From Euclidia mi (Eukaryota; Arthropoda; Insecta; Lepidoptera; Erebidae), in NCBI GenBank assembly GCA_944739405.2, contig OX123186.2, forward strand, positions 93,103,034 to 93,167,033: DNA of 64,000 nt, written 5' to 3'. The notes beneath the pieces were generated by a model that was given only the letters and a program-made list of their open reading frames with translations, ran no database searches and was not told where the DNA came from. Shown here in pieces: positions 32,579 to 43,175 of this stretch. The position numbers and the translations under genes were made by a program. Position 1 is the stretch's first letter, and each line of letters starts with the position of its first letter.

Positions 32579-32851
32579 ATGGCGGTCAAACCATCCGAAC
32601 CTGGCGGAAGGAAATCCCGAGATGCTAGATGGGCAGCAGCGTCCAGCACTAAGAACTTCCGCCACTGCGATCGCCAATACGCCTGCCAAGCGTGGCGATT
32701 ATGGCATATCCCCCCAATTATGAATCACACCATTAAAAACCGGCCCCTAGTCCCCGGCAGCCCCGCTAGTCCTGGTTATGGTAGCGGCCATGGTAACGGC
32801 GGGGCAAGGGGTGCGAAGAATCTCCGGAAGAGATCGGGCTACCACCACTAA
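32579..32851 (+). CDS. small ORF upstream of RTE ORF2
   Basis: 90 residues from ATG 32579 to TAA 32849-32851. Rich in Gly, Arg, Ser and Pro (G-Y-G-S-G-H-G-N-G-G-A-R-G), a composition that could bind RNA, but no domain is recognised. It is in the same frame as the large ORF and separated from it only by this TAA, so it may be a true ORF1, a read-through leader, or the N-terminus of a once-continuous ORF. Confidence 0.5.
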   Translation: MAVKPSEPGGRKSRDARWAAASSTKNFRHCDRQYACQAWRLWHIPPIMNHTIKNRPLVPGSPASPGYGSGHGNGGARGAKNLRKRSGYHH

Positions 32852-32857
32852 CGACAA

Positions 32858-35695
32858 TTGGCCCTGGCAACACTGAACACGCGCACACTGCGGACCGACG
32901 AGAAGATTGTCGAGCTGGAAGAAGAATTGAGCAAGTTGCGATGGGATATCATAGGCCTATCTGAAGTCCGAAGACAGGGGGAGGACTCGATAGTTCTCAA
33001 TTCCGGTAACTTGCTCTTCTACCGGGAGGGCGACCAACAGTCCCAAGGTGGTGTCGGGTTCATCGTCCACAAATCTCTCGTGACCAACGTGGTAAATATC
33101 GGGAGTGTGTCGAGCAGGGTAGCGTACCTTATACTCAGAATATCCAAGCGGTATTCGCTGAAGGTCATACAGGTATACGCTCCGACCTCGTCGCACCCCG
33201 ATGAGGAGGTGGAAGCCATGTACGAGGACATATCTCGGGCTATACATGGCTACAAAACCCATTACACCGTGGTCATGGGAGATTTTAACGCGAAACTGGG
33301 CAAACGCGACGGTGATGAGCTGAGAGTGGGGCCATTTGGTTATGGGCATCGGAATTCCCGGGGTCACTTGCTGGCTAGCTTTATGGAGAAGGAAGGACTC
33401 CATATGATGAATTCCTTCTTCAAGAAGCGAGAATGCCGCAAGTGGACCTGGGTAAGTCCAGACGGTGCAACCAAAAATGAGATCGACTTTATCATGTCGA
33501 CGAAGAGGCAGATATTCAATGATGTCTCCGTGATCAATTCACTTAAAGTGGGGAGCGATCACCGAATGGTAAGAGGCACATTGAATATCCGTACAAGCCT
33601 CGAACGGTCGAGGTTGATAAAGTCCACGCTCCGACCGGCACCGGTTCATATCCAAAACCCCGAGAGCTTTCAGCTCGAACTCAAGAACCGTTTCGAATGC
33701 CTGGGTGAATGCGTAGATGTGGACGTGTACATTAACGGGTTCGTGGATGCTGTCCATACAACAGGGGCTAAATTTTTTAAGCCCCAGAAAAGCCAGAGAA
33801 CCAAAAAGATCTCGGATCCGACCCTCGAGCTGTTAGAGGAAAGGCGCAAGATGGTTCTGCTATCCTCCGACGACATGCCGAAATATCGGCACCTCAACAG
33901 ACAGATCTCTAAGTCTCTGACTCGCGATCGCCGCCAATACAACACAAAATGTGTTCGTGACGCGATCGAGCGGAATAAGGGATCCAAAGTGTTCCAAAGG
34001 GATCTGTCTGTTGGGCAGAGTCAGCTGACAAAGCTGAAGACGGAGGATGGCAGAATCGTATCGTCCAAGCCTGAGCTCTTGGAGGAGATCGAAAGGTTCT
34101 ATGGACAGCTATACACGACAACGCAACAACCCGCAAGCACTCCAGCGTCAGACCCTAGAGCTGAATTGACCCGACACTATACCGAAGATATCCCGGACGT
34201 CAGCATGCACGAGATTAGTGTGGCTCTCAAACAGCTTAAAAACAACAAGGCGCCGGGTGATGACGGAATTACGAGTGAGCTTCTGAAGGCCGGCGGTGCA
34301 CCCGCTAGAGAAGCCCTCCGGAAGCTATTTAATTCCGTCATTCTCGAGGGTAAAACGCCACAGGCGTGGCACAGAGGTGTGGTGGTGCTTTTCTTTAAGA
34401 AAGGGGATAAAACCCTCTTGAAGAACTACAGACCCATCACACTTCTGAGCCACGTCTACAAGCTGTTTTCGAGGGTCATCACGAATCGTCTCGAGAGCAA
34501 GCTAGACGACTTCCAGCCTCCCGAACAAGCCGGTTTCCGTAAAGGCTATAGTACCATAGACCACATACATACGCTGCGGCAGGTTATACAGAAGTCCGAG
34601 GAGTATAACCAGCCCCTATGTTTGGCGTTTGTGGACTATGAGAAAGCCTTCGATTCGATCGAAACCTGGGCGGTGCTACAGTCTCTCCAACGGTGCCGGA
34701 TTGACTACCGATATATCGAAGTGCTGAAGTGTTTGTATGAAAACGCCACTATGTCAGTCCGCCTCCAGGACCAGAGTTCGAAACCTATTCAACTCCAGCG
34801 AGGGGTGAGACAGGGGGATGTCATATATCCGAAACTGTTTACCACTGCGCTGGAGGATGTTTTCAAGCTTCTGGACTGGAATGGACTCGGCATCAACATC
34901 AACGGCGAGTACATCACTCACCTTCGATTCGCAGACGATATCGTAGTCATGGCTAAGACCATGGAAGACCTAGGCACAATGCTCGATGGCCTCTGTAGAG
35001 TCTCCCAACAAGTAGGTCTTAAGATGAACATGGACAAGACGAAAATCATGTCGAACGTCCATGTTGTACCTGCTCCTATTCAGGTTGGGAACTCTACGCT
35101 CGAAGTTGTCGACAAGTATATCTACCTGGGACAAGTAGTCCAATTAGGTAGGTCCAACTTCGAGAAGGAGGTCAATCGTCGAATCCAACTCGGTTGGGCA
35201 GCGTTCGGGAAGCTACGACATATCTTCTCGTCCGATATCCCGCAGTGTCTCAAGACGAAAGTCTTTGACCAGTGTGTGTTGCCAGTGATGACTTACGGAT
35301 CAGAGACGTGGTCGCTCACTATGGGCCTTATCAGAAGGCTCAAGGTCACTCAGAGGGCGATGGAGAGAGCTATGCTTGGAGTTTCCCTGCGAGATCGAAT
35401 CAGAAATGAGGAGATCCGCAGTAGAACCAAAGTCGCCGACATAGCTCTCCGGATAGCCAAGCTGAAGTGGCAGTGGGCAGGGCACATAGCTCGAAGAACC
35501 GATGGCCGTTGGGGCAGAAAGGTTCTGGAGTGGCGGCCACGTACCGGACGACGCAGCAGAGGTAGGCCCCCCGCAAGGTGGACCGACGATCTTGTCAAGA
35601 TCGCGGGAGGAGGTTGGATGCGGGCGGCTCAAGACCGGTCTGTGTGGAGAACCTTGGGGGAGGCCTATGTCCAGCAGTGGACGTCGTTTGGCTGA
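32858..35695 (+). CDS. RTE endonuclease and reverse transcriptase
   Basis: 945 residues with no internal stop. The N-terminal third is an APE-like endonuclease (L-S-E-V-R-R, M-G-D-F-N-A-K-L-G, S-D-H-R-M-V). The centre is a reverse transcriptase with A-P-G-D-D-G-I-T, N-Y-R-P-I-T, A-F-V-D-Y-E-K-A-F-D, R-Q-G-D-V-I-Y-P-K and catalytic F-A-D-D near residue 695. The C-terminus has the W-A-G-H-I-A-R and R-R-S-R-G-R-P tail common to RTE proteins. No ATG opens the frame: translation must start at a non-ATG codon, at an internal site, or by reading through TAA 32849-32851. It drives target-primed reverse transcription. Confidence 0.9.
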   Translation: MALATLNTRTLRTDEKIVELEEELSKLRWDIIGLSEVRRQGEDSIVLNSGNLLFYREGDQQSQGGVGFIVHKSLVTNVVNIGSVSSRVAYLILRISKRYSLKVIQVYAPTSSHPDEEVEAMYEDISRAIHGYKTHYTVVMGDFNAKLGKRDGDELRVGPFGYGHRNSRGHLLASFMEKEGLHMMNSFFKKRECRKWTWVSPDGATKNEIDFIMSTKRQIFNDVSVINSLKVGSDHRMVRGTLNIRTSLERSRLIKSTLRPAPVHIQNPESFQLELKNRFECLGECVDVDVYINGFVDAVHTTGAKFFKPQKSQRTKKISDPTLELLEERRKMVLLSSDDMPKYRHLNRQISKSLTRDRRQYNTKCVRDAIERNKGSKVFQRDLSVGQSQLTKLKTEDGRIVSSKPELLEEIERFYGQLYTTTQQPASTPASDPRAELTRHYTEDIPDVSMHEISVALKQLKNNKAPGDDGITSELLKAGGAPAREALRKLFNSVILEGKTPQAWHRGVVVLFFKKGDKTLLKNYRPITLLSHVYKLFSRVITNRLESKLDDFQPPEQAGFRKGYSTIDHIHTLRQVIQKSEEYNQPLCLAFVDYEKAFDSIETWAVLQSLQRCRIDYRYIEVLKCLYENATMSVRLQDQSSKPIQLQRGVRQGDVIYPKLFTTALEDVFKLLDWNGLGININGEYITHLRFADDIVVMAKTMEDLGTMLDGLCRVSQQVGLKMNMDKTKIMSNVHVVPAPIQVGNSTLEVVDKYIYLGQVVQLGRSNFEKEVNRRIQLGWAAFGKLRHIFSSDIPQCLKTKVFDQCVLPVMTYGSETWSLTMGLIRRLKVTQRAMERAMLGVSLRDRIRNEEIRSRTKVADIALRIAKLKWQWAGHIARRTDGRWGRKVLEWRPRTGRRSRGRPPARWTDDLVKIAGGGWMRAAQDRSVWRTLGEAYVQQWTSFG

Positions 35696-35733
35696 TATGA
35701 TGATGACATGAAAACCTAGGACCTAAGTATATT

Positions 35734-36341
35734 CCCCCCCGTGGGATCTCTACCTTGTCGTGGTGTGGGGGCCTCGGTAACCGTGGGTTTGAGGTACACC
35801 CACGGTGAAGCTAAGCGGGATCCTGGGAGGGGACGCTCCACGTGGGCTTGCGTGAGGCCTGCGTAGGATGCGTCACAAGGTGCGGGTGCGGTGGACAGTT
35901 ATGTTTGTCCCTCGCAGTCGGGTGCGGTCGCGGGAAGAGAGGCGTATCGGTGTTGCGATGGCGCGCGCCCTATCTCCCGCGACCAAATGGGGGCGCACCA
36001 TCGTTGCGTCGCGGTGGGGCCGCAGAGGAAGAGGAGATGCGGTGTTGCGTTGCCGTCCTCCCTATCCTGTGCGGCCGCTAGGTGTTTTGGCGGCGGAGCC
36101 CAACACCTTCATCCGCCGCCAAGGGGGTTTCATTCGAGGCTCACCTGACCATCTGGCGGGCCAATACCCGTCAGGGGGTAGCGAGGAATGCTTCGGTGAA
36201 ACCCAACCCTCCGTTACATGGGTACATGAGGAGCGCGGGTTGGTTTTTAGCAAGTAAGAGTCTGACAGTCTCCTTCGTCCTTCGCCCCCAGGGCGAAGGG
36301 ACTTCATGACTTCACGACGACACCAAAAAAGGAAAAAGAAA
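35734..36341 (+). mobile_element. GC-rich poly(A)-type retroposon, copy 2
   Basis: 608 bp flanked by GGACCTAAGTATATT (35719-35733 and 36342-36356). Starts CCCCCCCCGTGGGATCTC and ends in an A-rich tract after GACACC. It landed immediately beside the right target duplicate of the RTE LINE. The several overlapping short ORFs are not convincing proteins. Confidence 0.9.
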
Positions 36342-36579
36342 GGACCTAAGTATATTAAACTAGTTTGCTGCATAATCAAAGACACGATGCGATATGACGC
36401 AACAACATTTAGTTTTACATTAGCGCGAATTGCTAGTTTGTTGTCTACTGGCATAGATCTAGGGTGGGATAGGTAGGTTGTCTTGTCTGAAATATAATGA
36501 CAGCTTACGAACTTGAAAGTCAAACTATAAAGGTACTTTACACTTAAACAATTGTAACATCTTTATATTTTCATTACAG

Positions 36580-36779
36580 TATACTACGCAATTTCTCAAC
36601 GAGGGTGTCGAATGATCGTCGCGAACGGATACAGGTTCGTAAGGGAACGATTACGGGGCATGAGAGGAGAATGGAGATGCTGCAAGAGGAAATTATTGGG
36701 TTGCCGGGCCAATATCATGACTTTTGACAACACTATTATAAAGCGGAATGATGTACATAATCATTCAAAAAATTATTAG
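36580..36779 (+). CDS. mod(mdg4): E16: alternative 3' exon with FLYWCH finger
   Basis: Acceptor CAG 36577-36579 after TATTTTCATTA; TA completes the split codon. Order: I-S-Q-R-G, N-G-Y-R-F-V-R-E-R, E-W-R-C-C, Cys after seven residues, R-A-N-I-M-T, and V-H-N-H followed by four residues to TAG 36777-36779. Ligands are intact; an extra Cys sits directly after W-R-C. Too short to appear as an ATG-started ORF, it was found by motif and phase. Confidence 0.85.
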
Positions 36780-36859
36780 GGCCCATTCAGGCTTATCCAA
36801 CGTTCAATTTACTGCAGAGAAAACGCTCCGAGAACGCCAGTGTGAGCATAAGGCCTCCC

Positions 36860-37013
36860 TCACATTGCTCATGAGCGTTCCTCGAGCGTACGTTCGGCGT
36901 ACGTTCGGCGTCCGTTCAGCGTGCACCCGGCGCTCACTTCATACTATAGAGAGAACGCCGAGCGCACGCTGGGCGTAAGCTCGAGGAACGCTGTCGCCCA
37001 ATGTGAGGTCGGT
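36860..37013. repeat. TIR element (MITE-like)
   Basis: CCTCCCTCACATTG and CGTTCCTCGAG on the left are matched in reverse on the right (CTCGAGGAACG, CAATGTGAGGTCGG). Between them are CG-rich CGTACGTTCGGCGT repeats. A degenerate relative is at about 51338-51463. Confidence 0.65.
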
Positions 37014-38208
37014 CTAAATGTTGATCATCGTTGAAATATAGATCAATAATTTTTTGTGCCTTGTCTCAACAGGATTCAGTTTAAGATTTGAAAAATAAAA
37101 GTAATTGGCGTCTAAGTAAAATAACATTGATTCCAGAAATTCCTAAATAGTTCATCGTCATCAGCCTTTAACAGTCCACTGCCGGACTAGGTCTCTCCAT
37201 TGAAAGGAGGAACTGGCCTACTATACCACGCTGACCAAACGGGTTGGTATAGGGTTTGTATCAAGTTTTCCTTCTCTTACAGTGCTGTTCTCTGCATAAT
37301 ATGCTCCCTCTGTCGGCTCTTACGACTCCCATGGGATGATGTGGGGTGGTGACAATCCGTATTCTTAATCCGTCACCACACAGACAAGTCAGTACTTATT
37401 ATTACAAGTATATATAGCACAGTCTATGCTCAGAAATATAATATATTTTTCTTAGCCCTACGCCGCACGTTGTGGTTTCGATCGGAACAAAATTTTGTGC
37501 TGTCCATAAAATCCAAGCCTAGGAGTTTATTCTGGCCGTTATCTTAATGCATGTAGAGTCGCTCTGATTAAGCACTTATTATATGTGGTTGTATATTTTT
37601 CTTCGCAAATTCTTAGTTGTCTCATTATGATACATAAAAGTGTTTTATAAGTTTAAGTCAGTACTCCGAACACTACTCCGAACACCGTAGCATTGGCCCA
37701 ATATTACAGCGGATCAGTTTGAAGGAAATTATTTTTAGGAACCATTGACACGAAAAGAAGAAGAAGAAGTTTAAGGCTCTTACTACTTTTTTGTTATTTT
37801 ATTTTCGTTCTTACTTTTACTAAAATGTGCTAAAATTAATTCATCGTACTACAAAAACATCGTATGGAATATTGCGCAAATGAACTAATATTAAAAAGAA
37901 ATCTTACTATACATATTATAAACTTAATAATGCGTAACTCGTGATATAGCTTAGTAATAAAAAATAAAAGGACTCTGCTACTTACATTTACTATTAAATA
38001 TAATTCCATATTTGCTAGTTTCTTATTTAAAAATAATTCCCCTTTTTTTATTTATTTATATACAAGTATCTCAGTTATCAGGTTGTGATGATTTTCGTCA
38101 GATGACCGTGTATAAGTTGTGCTAGTATATTATTTAATAAAAAACGGCATGAAACGTATCGCGTGTTATTTACTTTTTTATTCTTAAAGTAACATTATAT
38201 TTTTCTAG
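37014..38208. other. spacer with repeat fragments
   Basis: 37150-37390 carries wording of an unclassified interspersed repeat (CAGCCTTTAACAGTCCACTGCCGGACTAGG). The rest is AT-rich. No exon found. Confidence 0.45.
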
Positions 38209-38393
38209 TATTCATGGTGCAGACTCCCCGCGGTTGTTATTTAATGGTGAACAACCATAAATATCACAAGAAGAGAGCGAACGGCATTAGAATTGAGTGG
38301 AGATGTTCGAAGAGAAGATCTATTGGATGTAAGGCTTCCGTCATCACGTATGATCAAGAGATCATCAAGAGAGCCGGGGTGCATTATCATTAG
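38209..38393 (+). CDS. mod(mdg4): E17: alternative 3' exon with FLYWCH finger
   Basis: Acceptor TAG 38206-38208 after TATATTTTTC; TA completes the split codon. Order: Q-T-P-R-G, N-N-H-K-Y-H-K-K-R, E-W-R-C, seven residues, Cys, K-A-S-V-I-T, and V-H-Y-H directly before TAG 38391-38393. All ligands are intact. The usual G-Y-R-Y is N-H-K-Y here. AATAAA at 38549-38554. No ATG ORF covers it; it was found by motif and phase. Confidence 0.84.
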
Positions 38394-39294
38394 TACACTT
38401 AACACAGTGAGTTGAGCTGTGAGGCATATTGTAGGTAGTTTATGTGAAATATTAACATTATATTATCATGGGACAACTTTCACGCAGTCATATGATTCTG
38501 CACTACAATGGTAATCAAATTTTTGATAAACATAATTATATGGTCTTAAATAAATACATATAATAGACACAGAGTAGGTGAGAATTGGACCCGCAATGGC
38601 TATTTAGAAAGTTATTAATATTGTTAAGTCTCTTGTACACACTCGGTTGTTTGTCGACGAACTTTGTGAGACAGATCATTTTTTGTACTACGGCACTATC
38701 ATTCTTTGAGCCGTATATAACATTCAGACGATTATTAGTTTTCATAGCAATTGATCTGTAGCTTGTTACGGAGAAAACCATATATTGTTACGGACAAAAC
38801 CGTATACAAGCCTTAAATTACAATAGCGTTTATAAAGCGTATGAGTGTTACATACGCGTGACCAGAATTGATGCTACGCGCATGCGTAGCTCGAATTGCG
38901 TGCGCGTAGCGCTTGCGTCAAAATTGGCATTGCATGCAAAACCGCTTTTATGTTTGAATATAACATCTTAAGTGCTAAACGAAGAAGTTCATTTTGACAA
39001 ATTTGATGAAGTAAGGTGTCCATTTTACTCGTAAACATATGTTTGGTTCTTTACTCGTCTCAGGGTTTTGAAATTAATCACACCAACCAAGTAAAGATTC
39101 GTGAGTGAAAATATTCGCTTTATATTATTATATTAAAATCGACTTAAAGATGAAATTAAGATACCTGCTGATTAGTAAATACTTACGTGCTGAATATATG
39201 TAGATATTTTGGCTAACAGTAAAGTCAATTTATATAATAGGCGGACGTCCTCCTGTCCTCGTGTCAATAAATAAGCACTCGAATCTTCCACTTA
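38394..39294. other. spacer with CG-rich palindromic stretch
   Basis: Around 38870-38930 there is a run of GCGTAGC-type motifs including the palindrome GCTACGCGCATGCGTAGC. Otherwise AT-rich with no exon recognised. Confidence 0.45.
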
Positions 39295-39438
39295 AGGTAC
39301 AAGTTCGTAGCCGACCGCAGACTGCAATTACTGCAAGTGACTTGTCGCTGGTACTGGTGTCTATGTTTTTCTATGAAATACCTTTCGACGACACGTCATT
39401 TGTAGTTGCGGTCTGCGGTCGGCAACAAATTCGTACCT
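39295..39438. repeat. short TIR element (MITE-like)
   Basis: Left arm AGGTACAAGTTCGTAGCCG..CGCAGACTGCAA and right arm TTGCGGTCTGCGGTCGG..TTCGTACCT are inverted repeats of about 33 bp with a few mismatches around a 75-bp centre. Confidence 0.7.
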
Positions 39439-40199
39439 AGAAAAGTTGCAAACTGCAGATATCATGCCGAAGCCTTCAAATCGAATTTAAACGGTTTATT
39501 TGTAGTCACAGGTATATTTTTTTTTTTTCTTGATTATAAAACAGAACAACGAAATATTAAAACAATATTGGCAGCTTTCTGTGATATACCGATATTATCG
39601 GTTTACAAATATTTAATACTATCATTTTACAAACTTATCTATCTATCTATTGAAGCATTTCTAGTTCTAGTTGAAGTTGTCGTGCCCGCGCCGCTTCACG
39701 GCTATGCATGCCTGTGTAGCTATATTCCTTCACAATGTATCTCTCGCGGCGGTTGAATGTCCAATTCTCTGCTTGGTTTGTTTTGATATCCCACAGGCAC
39801 TCCACGTAGGAAACCTTAAAGGACATAACGGTTTCATTAGACATACTGTTATTCTCACGGATAAAAAATTGCTCAAAACATCTACGTATGTAGGTATTAT
39901 GCATTTACATAGGATTGTTATACCTACCTCTGTTTTGTGGTTTTCGGGCGGATAGAGTAGGTATATGCTGCTACAAATATCAACCAATGGTCACAGTGCA
40001 TAGTAAACGGCCGTTTACTTTTGCTTGCGTGTTGATTTACCATCCTAAAAATCACAACAACATAATATCATTATAATACCCAGGCTAAAGGTTGGAAGTA
40101 ATGCAAGTGATGATAATTACTGTAGGGTATGCACATTTTATCTACTTGCCTGTTTTCATTCGATGTAACTATTTATTATTTTCGCTTGTGAACTGTTTG
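39439..40199. other. spacer, unrecognised
   Basis: A minus-strand frame at 39647-39904 (A-A-R-A-R-Q-L-Q-L-E-L-E-M) could form a short helix, but no family, start or splice site supports a gene. Confidence 0.35.
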
Positions 40200-40780
40200 T
40201 GTACTCGGAACACGCCGCGTGGGACTTATTACGTGCGCCCGCTGGGTGGTGCACTGTGCACTCGGCAGCGTATAGTCGCGTCGATGCCGACGCAGTCACT
40301 GTGCGAAAGAGGCGATGGAGGCGCAGCCGCGGCCGGTGTTGCCTGCTCCCCCGCCGCGCTGCCGTTCGATTCCCCGTCGATGTATTTAATTAGTGTATAT
40401 ATAATATACGTACAGTTTATAGTAATATATTTATAATGTGTAGTTATTCGTTATATTTATTTATTTGTTTGATATTTATTTATACATAATTATACATATT
40501 ATGTATTTAAGTATCCTCACTATTATGTTTATTTTACTGTTTCTATTTTGTAGTTTTAAGTTTGATATTTGCGTGAGTCACTCTAGGGCATAGTTGAAAA
40601 TCAGCGTCAGGCATCTGCCTGACAAATGCTGAACTATGCCCTGTTCTGACACGCCACACTTGTTTTTTTTTTTTATTGTTTTCTTTACTGTTTTTTTATT
40701 GTACTTTGTATTTGTGGGTGTTGAGAATAAAATTATTTTATCTTTATCTTTTATCTTTATCTATATCATCACGCCTTCCA
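40200..40780 (+). mobile_element. probable 3' end of a non-LTR element
   Basis: A GC-rich coding-like block (40200-40385, ending ..V-F-N then TAG) is followed by an AT-rich 3' UTR, a strong hairpin (40585-40642) and a tail of TTTATCTTT-type repeats (40740-40765). The layout matches the GC-rich C-terminus of the LINE at 1522-2218. Family assignment is inference. Confidence 0.45.
40585..40642 (+). repeat. 58-nt RNA-type hairpin
   Basis: AGGGCATAGTT pairs with AACTATGCCCT, TCAGC with GCTGA and GTCAGGCA with TGCCTGAC around a two-base loop. It sits in the presumed 3' UTR of a retroelement, where such hairpins can be recognised by the element's own reverse transcriptase. Confidence 0.75.
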
Positions 40781-40789
40781 TTCGCGTCT

Positions 40790-41966
40790 TCCATTGGGGT
40801 AGGCAGAGACTATAGAACGCCACATGCTTCGGTACAAACATACCTATTTCGCTTCCTCGACATTCATTAACCTCATCATGCATGCGCGTCGGTTATGGGT
40901 ACTTTTAATTTGGCCCTTTTGTAATTTTAGGTCGGCGTACGTCCGCCTAGGGCGTCCTCTACCGACATTTCCATTCATTCTCGCACGATACACTCATTTC
41001 GTATTTCTTCTTTCATCCATCCGTTCCAAATGTCCAAACCAACGCAACATTTCTTTTTCAATCTTTGTCACTACATCTTTTTTTAGACCACACTTCTCTC
41101 GTATTCACTTTATCTATCAGCCTTACGCCGCACACAGGTACCCCTCAAAGCTCTCATATTCACAGCATTGATTCTACTTTCATGCTTCTTCTGCCATACA
41201 CATGATTCACTACCATAGATCAGTGTTGGCGCCAAAACTCCCTGTAGTATAGCAAGGCGAGCTTGCCTTGGGATAATACCATTGCTGTTGATGATGGACT
41301 GCAAGGCGCCATTCACACTATTTCCTGCTTTCACTCTCCTTTCAATATCTCCCTCACATTCTCCATCTCTCGTAAGCAAAGACCCTAAATACACAAACGA
41401 GTTCACTTGCTCCACTTTTTCATCTCCTATCATTACGTCGCATTCAGTCACACTATCGTCCCTCTCTATGACCATGACTTTGGTTTTGTTAACATTTACT
41501 TTCATACCTTTCTTCTTATACGCCTCATTCATCGTGGTGACCATCTGCTGCAGATCCGACGCCGACGATGCAAATAGCACCTGATCGCCAGCGTATAGCA
41601 GGGTCTTAAACACTGACTCACCCATGCTTAGGTAATCCACATTCAGACTCTTTCAAATCGGCTAAACAACTGTCCATGAACAGATTGAACAGCCAAGGAG
41701 ACGCTACACATCCCTGTCTAACATTACGATCAATGTTAAACCAGTCCGTGTAGGCCCCGTTTATTCTGACACAGGCACTTGAATCCCTATATAAGGATTC
41801 AAGTGCCCGTATCAGACTGCTGCTCACTCCATACACAGAAAGTGTTGACCAAAGTTCATCCCTCACCACTCGATCGTAAGCTTTTTCCAGAAACCCGCAC
41901 TTCCATCACACACAATCAGTCTCTCCGCGACCACGCTCGGTGCAAGACGAGCGAAACGTCGGAAAC

Positions 41967-42003
<37 letters not shown>

Positions 42004-43130
42004 GTAAACGTCGGAAACAAATAGGTATTTATACCTTACATAAGTTAATACTTTCACTGTCCGACCGCAGACACAATAGAAATTCAATTGTTATGAGCCA
42101 CATGTGGCTCATGGGACTGGGAATGGGTTAAGTTAACGCGATTAAGACGCGCTAAATTATTTTGTATGAGCCTTTTCCAGGTCAATAAAGGCGCAGAAAA
42201 CCTTCTGGTGTTTACTTAGAACTTTCTCTGCAATGCACCTTAAGGAAAAGACTTGATCTGTACATCCCATTCCCTTTCTGAATCCCGCTTGCACATCCCA
42301 AATTTTACTGGTCGTTTTAGAGATCACTCTTTCAATCAGTATCTTTGCATACAATTTGCCAACAACACTCAGGAGGCTGATACCGTGATAATTTTTGCAT
42401 TCCTGCTGTAACCCTTTGCCCTTGTACAGTGGCACAATTACGGCATTGTTCCAGTCACCTGGTACACGACCGGACCGCCAACATTTATTTAACAGTAGGT
42501 ACAGCAGGCTTGCAGTGACGCCTTCGCCTACCTTGAGCATTTCAGCAGATATCCTATCATATCCCGCAGCTTTACCCGCCTTCATACTTTTCAATGCATA
42601 TCGTATCTCTTCCATACTTATCCCACTTTCACCATTATGTTTCTCATTCGTTACTATATTCCTATTGTCGCTCTCTCCTCGTTCAAACAAATTCTCAAAA
42701 ATATACCTTCCACTGATTCAGAACTTCCCCATGCTCTCTAATAATACTTCCATTTATATCCCTCATCACACCAACTTTCGAAACCTCTGATTTGCCTCGG
42801 GCTGCTCTGACCAAGTGCCAGAATAATTTGACATTGGCCTGAAAATGTTGCGAAAATTTTCTATCAAGTTTATCCTTGCATTCTTCTTTCTTTCTTCTCA
42901 CTATCTCTTTTACTTTATATTTCAACCTGTCATACTTTTCTTTTACAATCCTTTTATTGTCATTCACACCACCTTGTACTCTTTTGTTGGCTCTTATGGC
43001 CAGCAAGTCCATCCATGCTTTGCGCTTTTCCGCAATCACACCACTTTCTTCTTGATCCCACCATTCATTACAGATTTTCTTAACGTTCTTCCTTACAAAG
43101 TTATGTAGTTAAAATATGGATAAATATTCA
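40790..43130 (-). mobile_element. decayed RTE-like LINE (minus)
   Basis: Minus-strand RT in at least four broken frames: 43039-42695, 42690-42157 (A-G-K-A-A-G-Y-D-R-I-S, Q-A-G-F-R-K-G), 41869-41618 (R-Q-G-C-V-A-S-P) and 41640-41110, where the catalytic box reads Y-A-G-D instead of Y-A-D-D. A 270-bp insert with a CA microsatellite interrupts it at about 41889-42155. Same family as 27288-27990. Non-functional. Confidence 0.85.
41970..42000. repeat. CA microsatellite
   Basis: About 15 uninterrupted CA units inside the broken LINE. Confidence 0.95.
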
Positions 43131-43175
43131 AATTATACCAAATCATAGTGGATTTCGCAGAGCGTTTATAATAAT

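Larger units (their letters stand above)
32457..35705 (+). mobile_element. RTE-clade LINE, near complete
   Basis: 3249 bp flanked by the 13-bp target duplication ACATGAAAACCTA (32444-32456 and 35706-35718). It has a small 5' ORF, one large endonuclease-RT ORF, and a 3' end of GATATGATGATGAC, the short trinucleotide-like tail typical of RTE elements. GC content is clearly higher than in the flanks. Complete ends and long open frame point to a young insertion. Confidence 0.9.

Noticed and set aside
39647..39904. minus-strand ORF with helical A-A-R-A-R-Q-L-Q-L-E segment
   Set aside because: No family, no splice or start context, and other frames of the same stretch are equally open.
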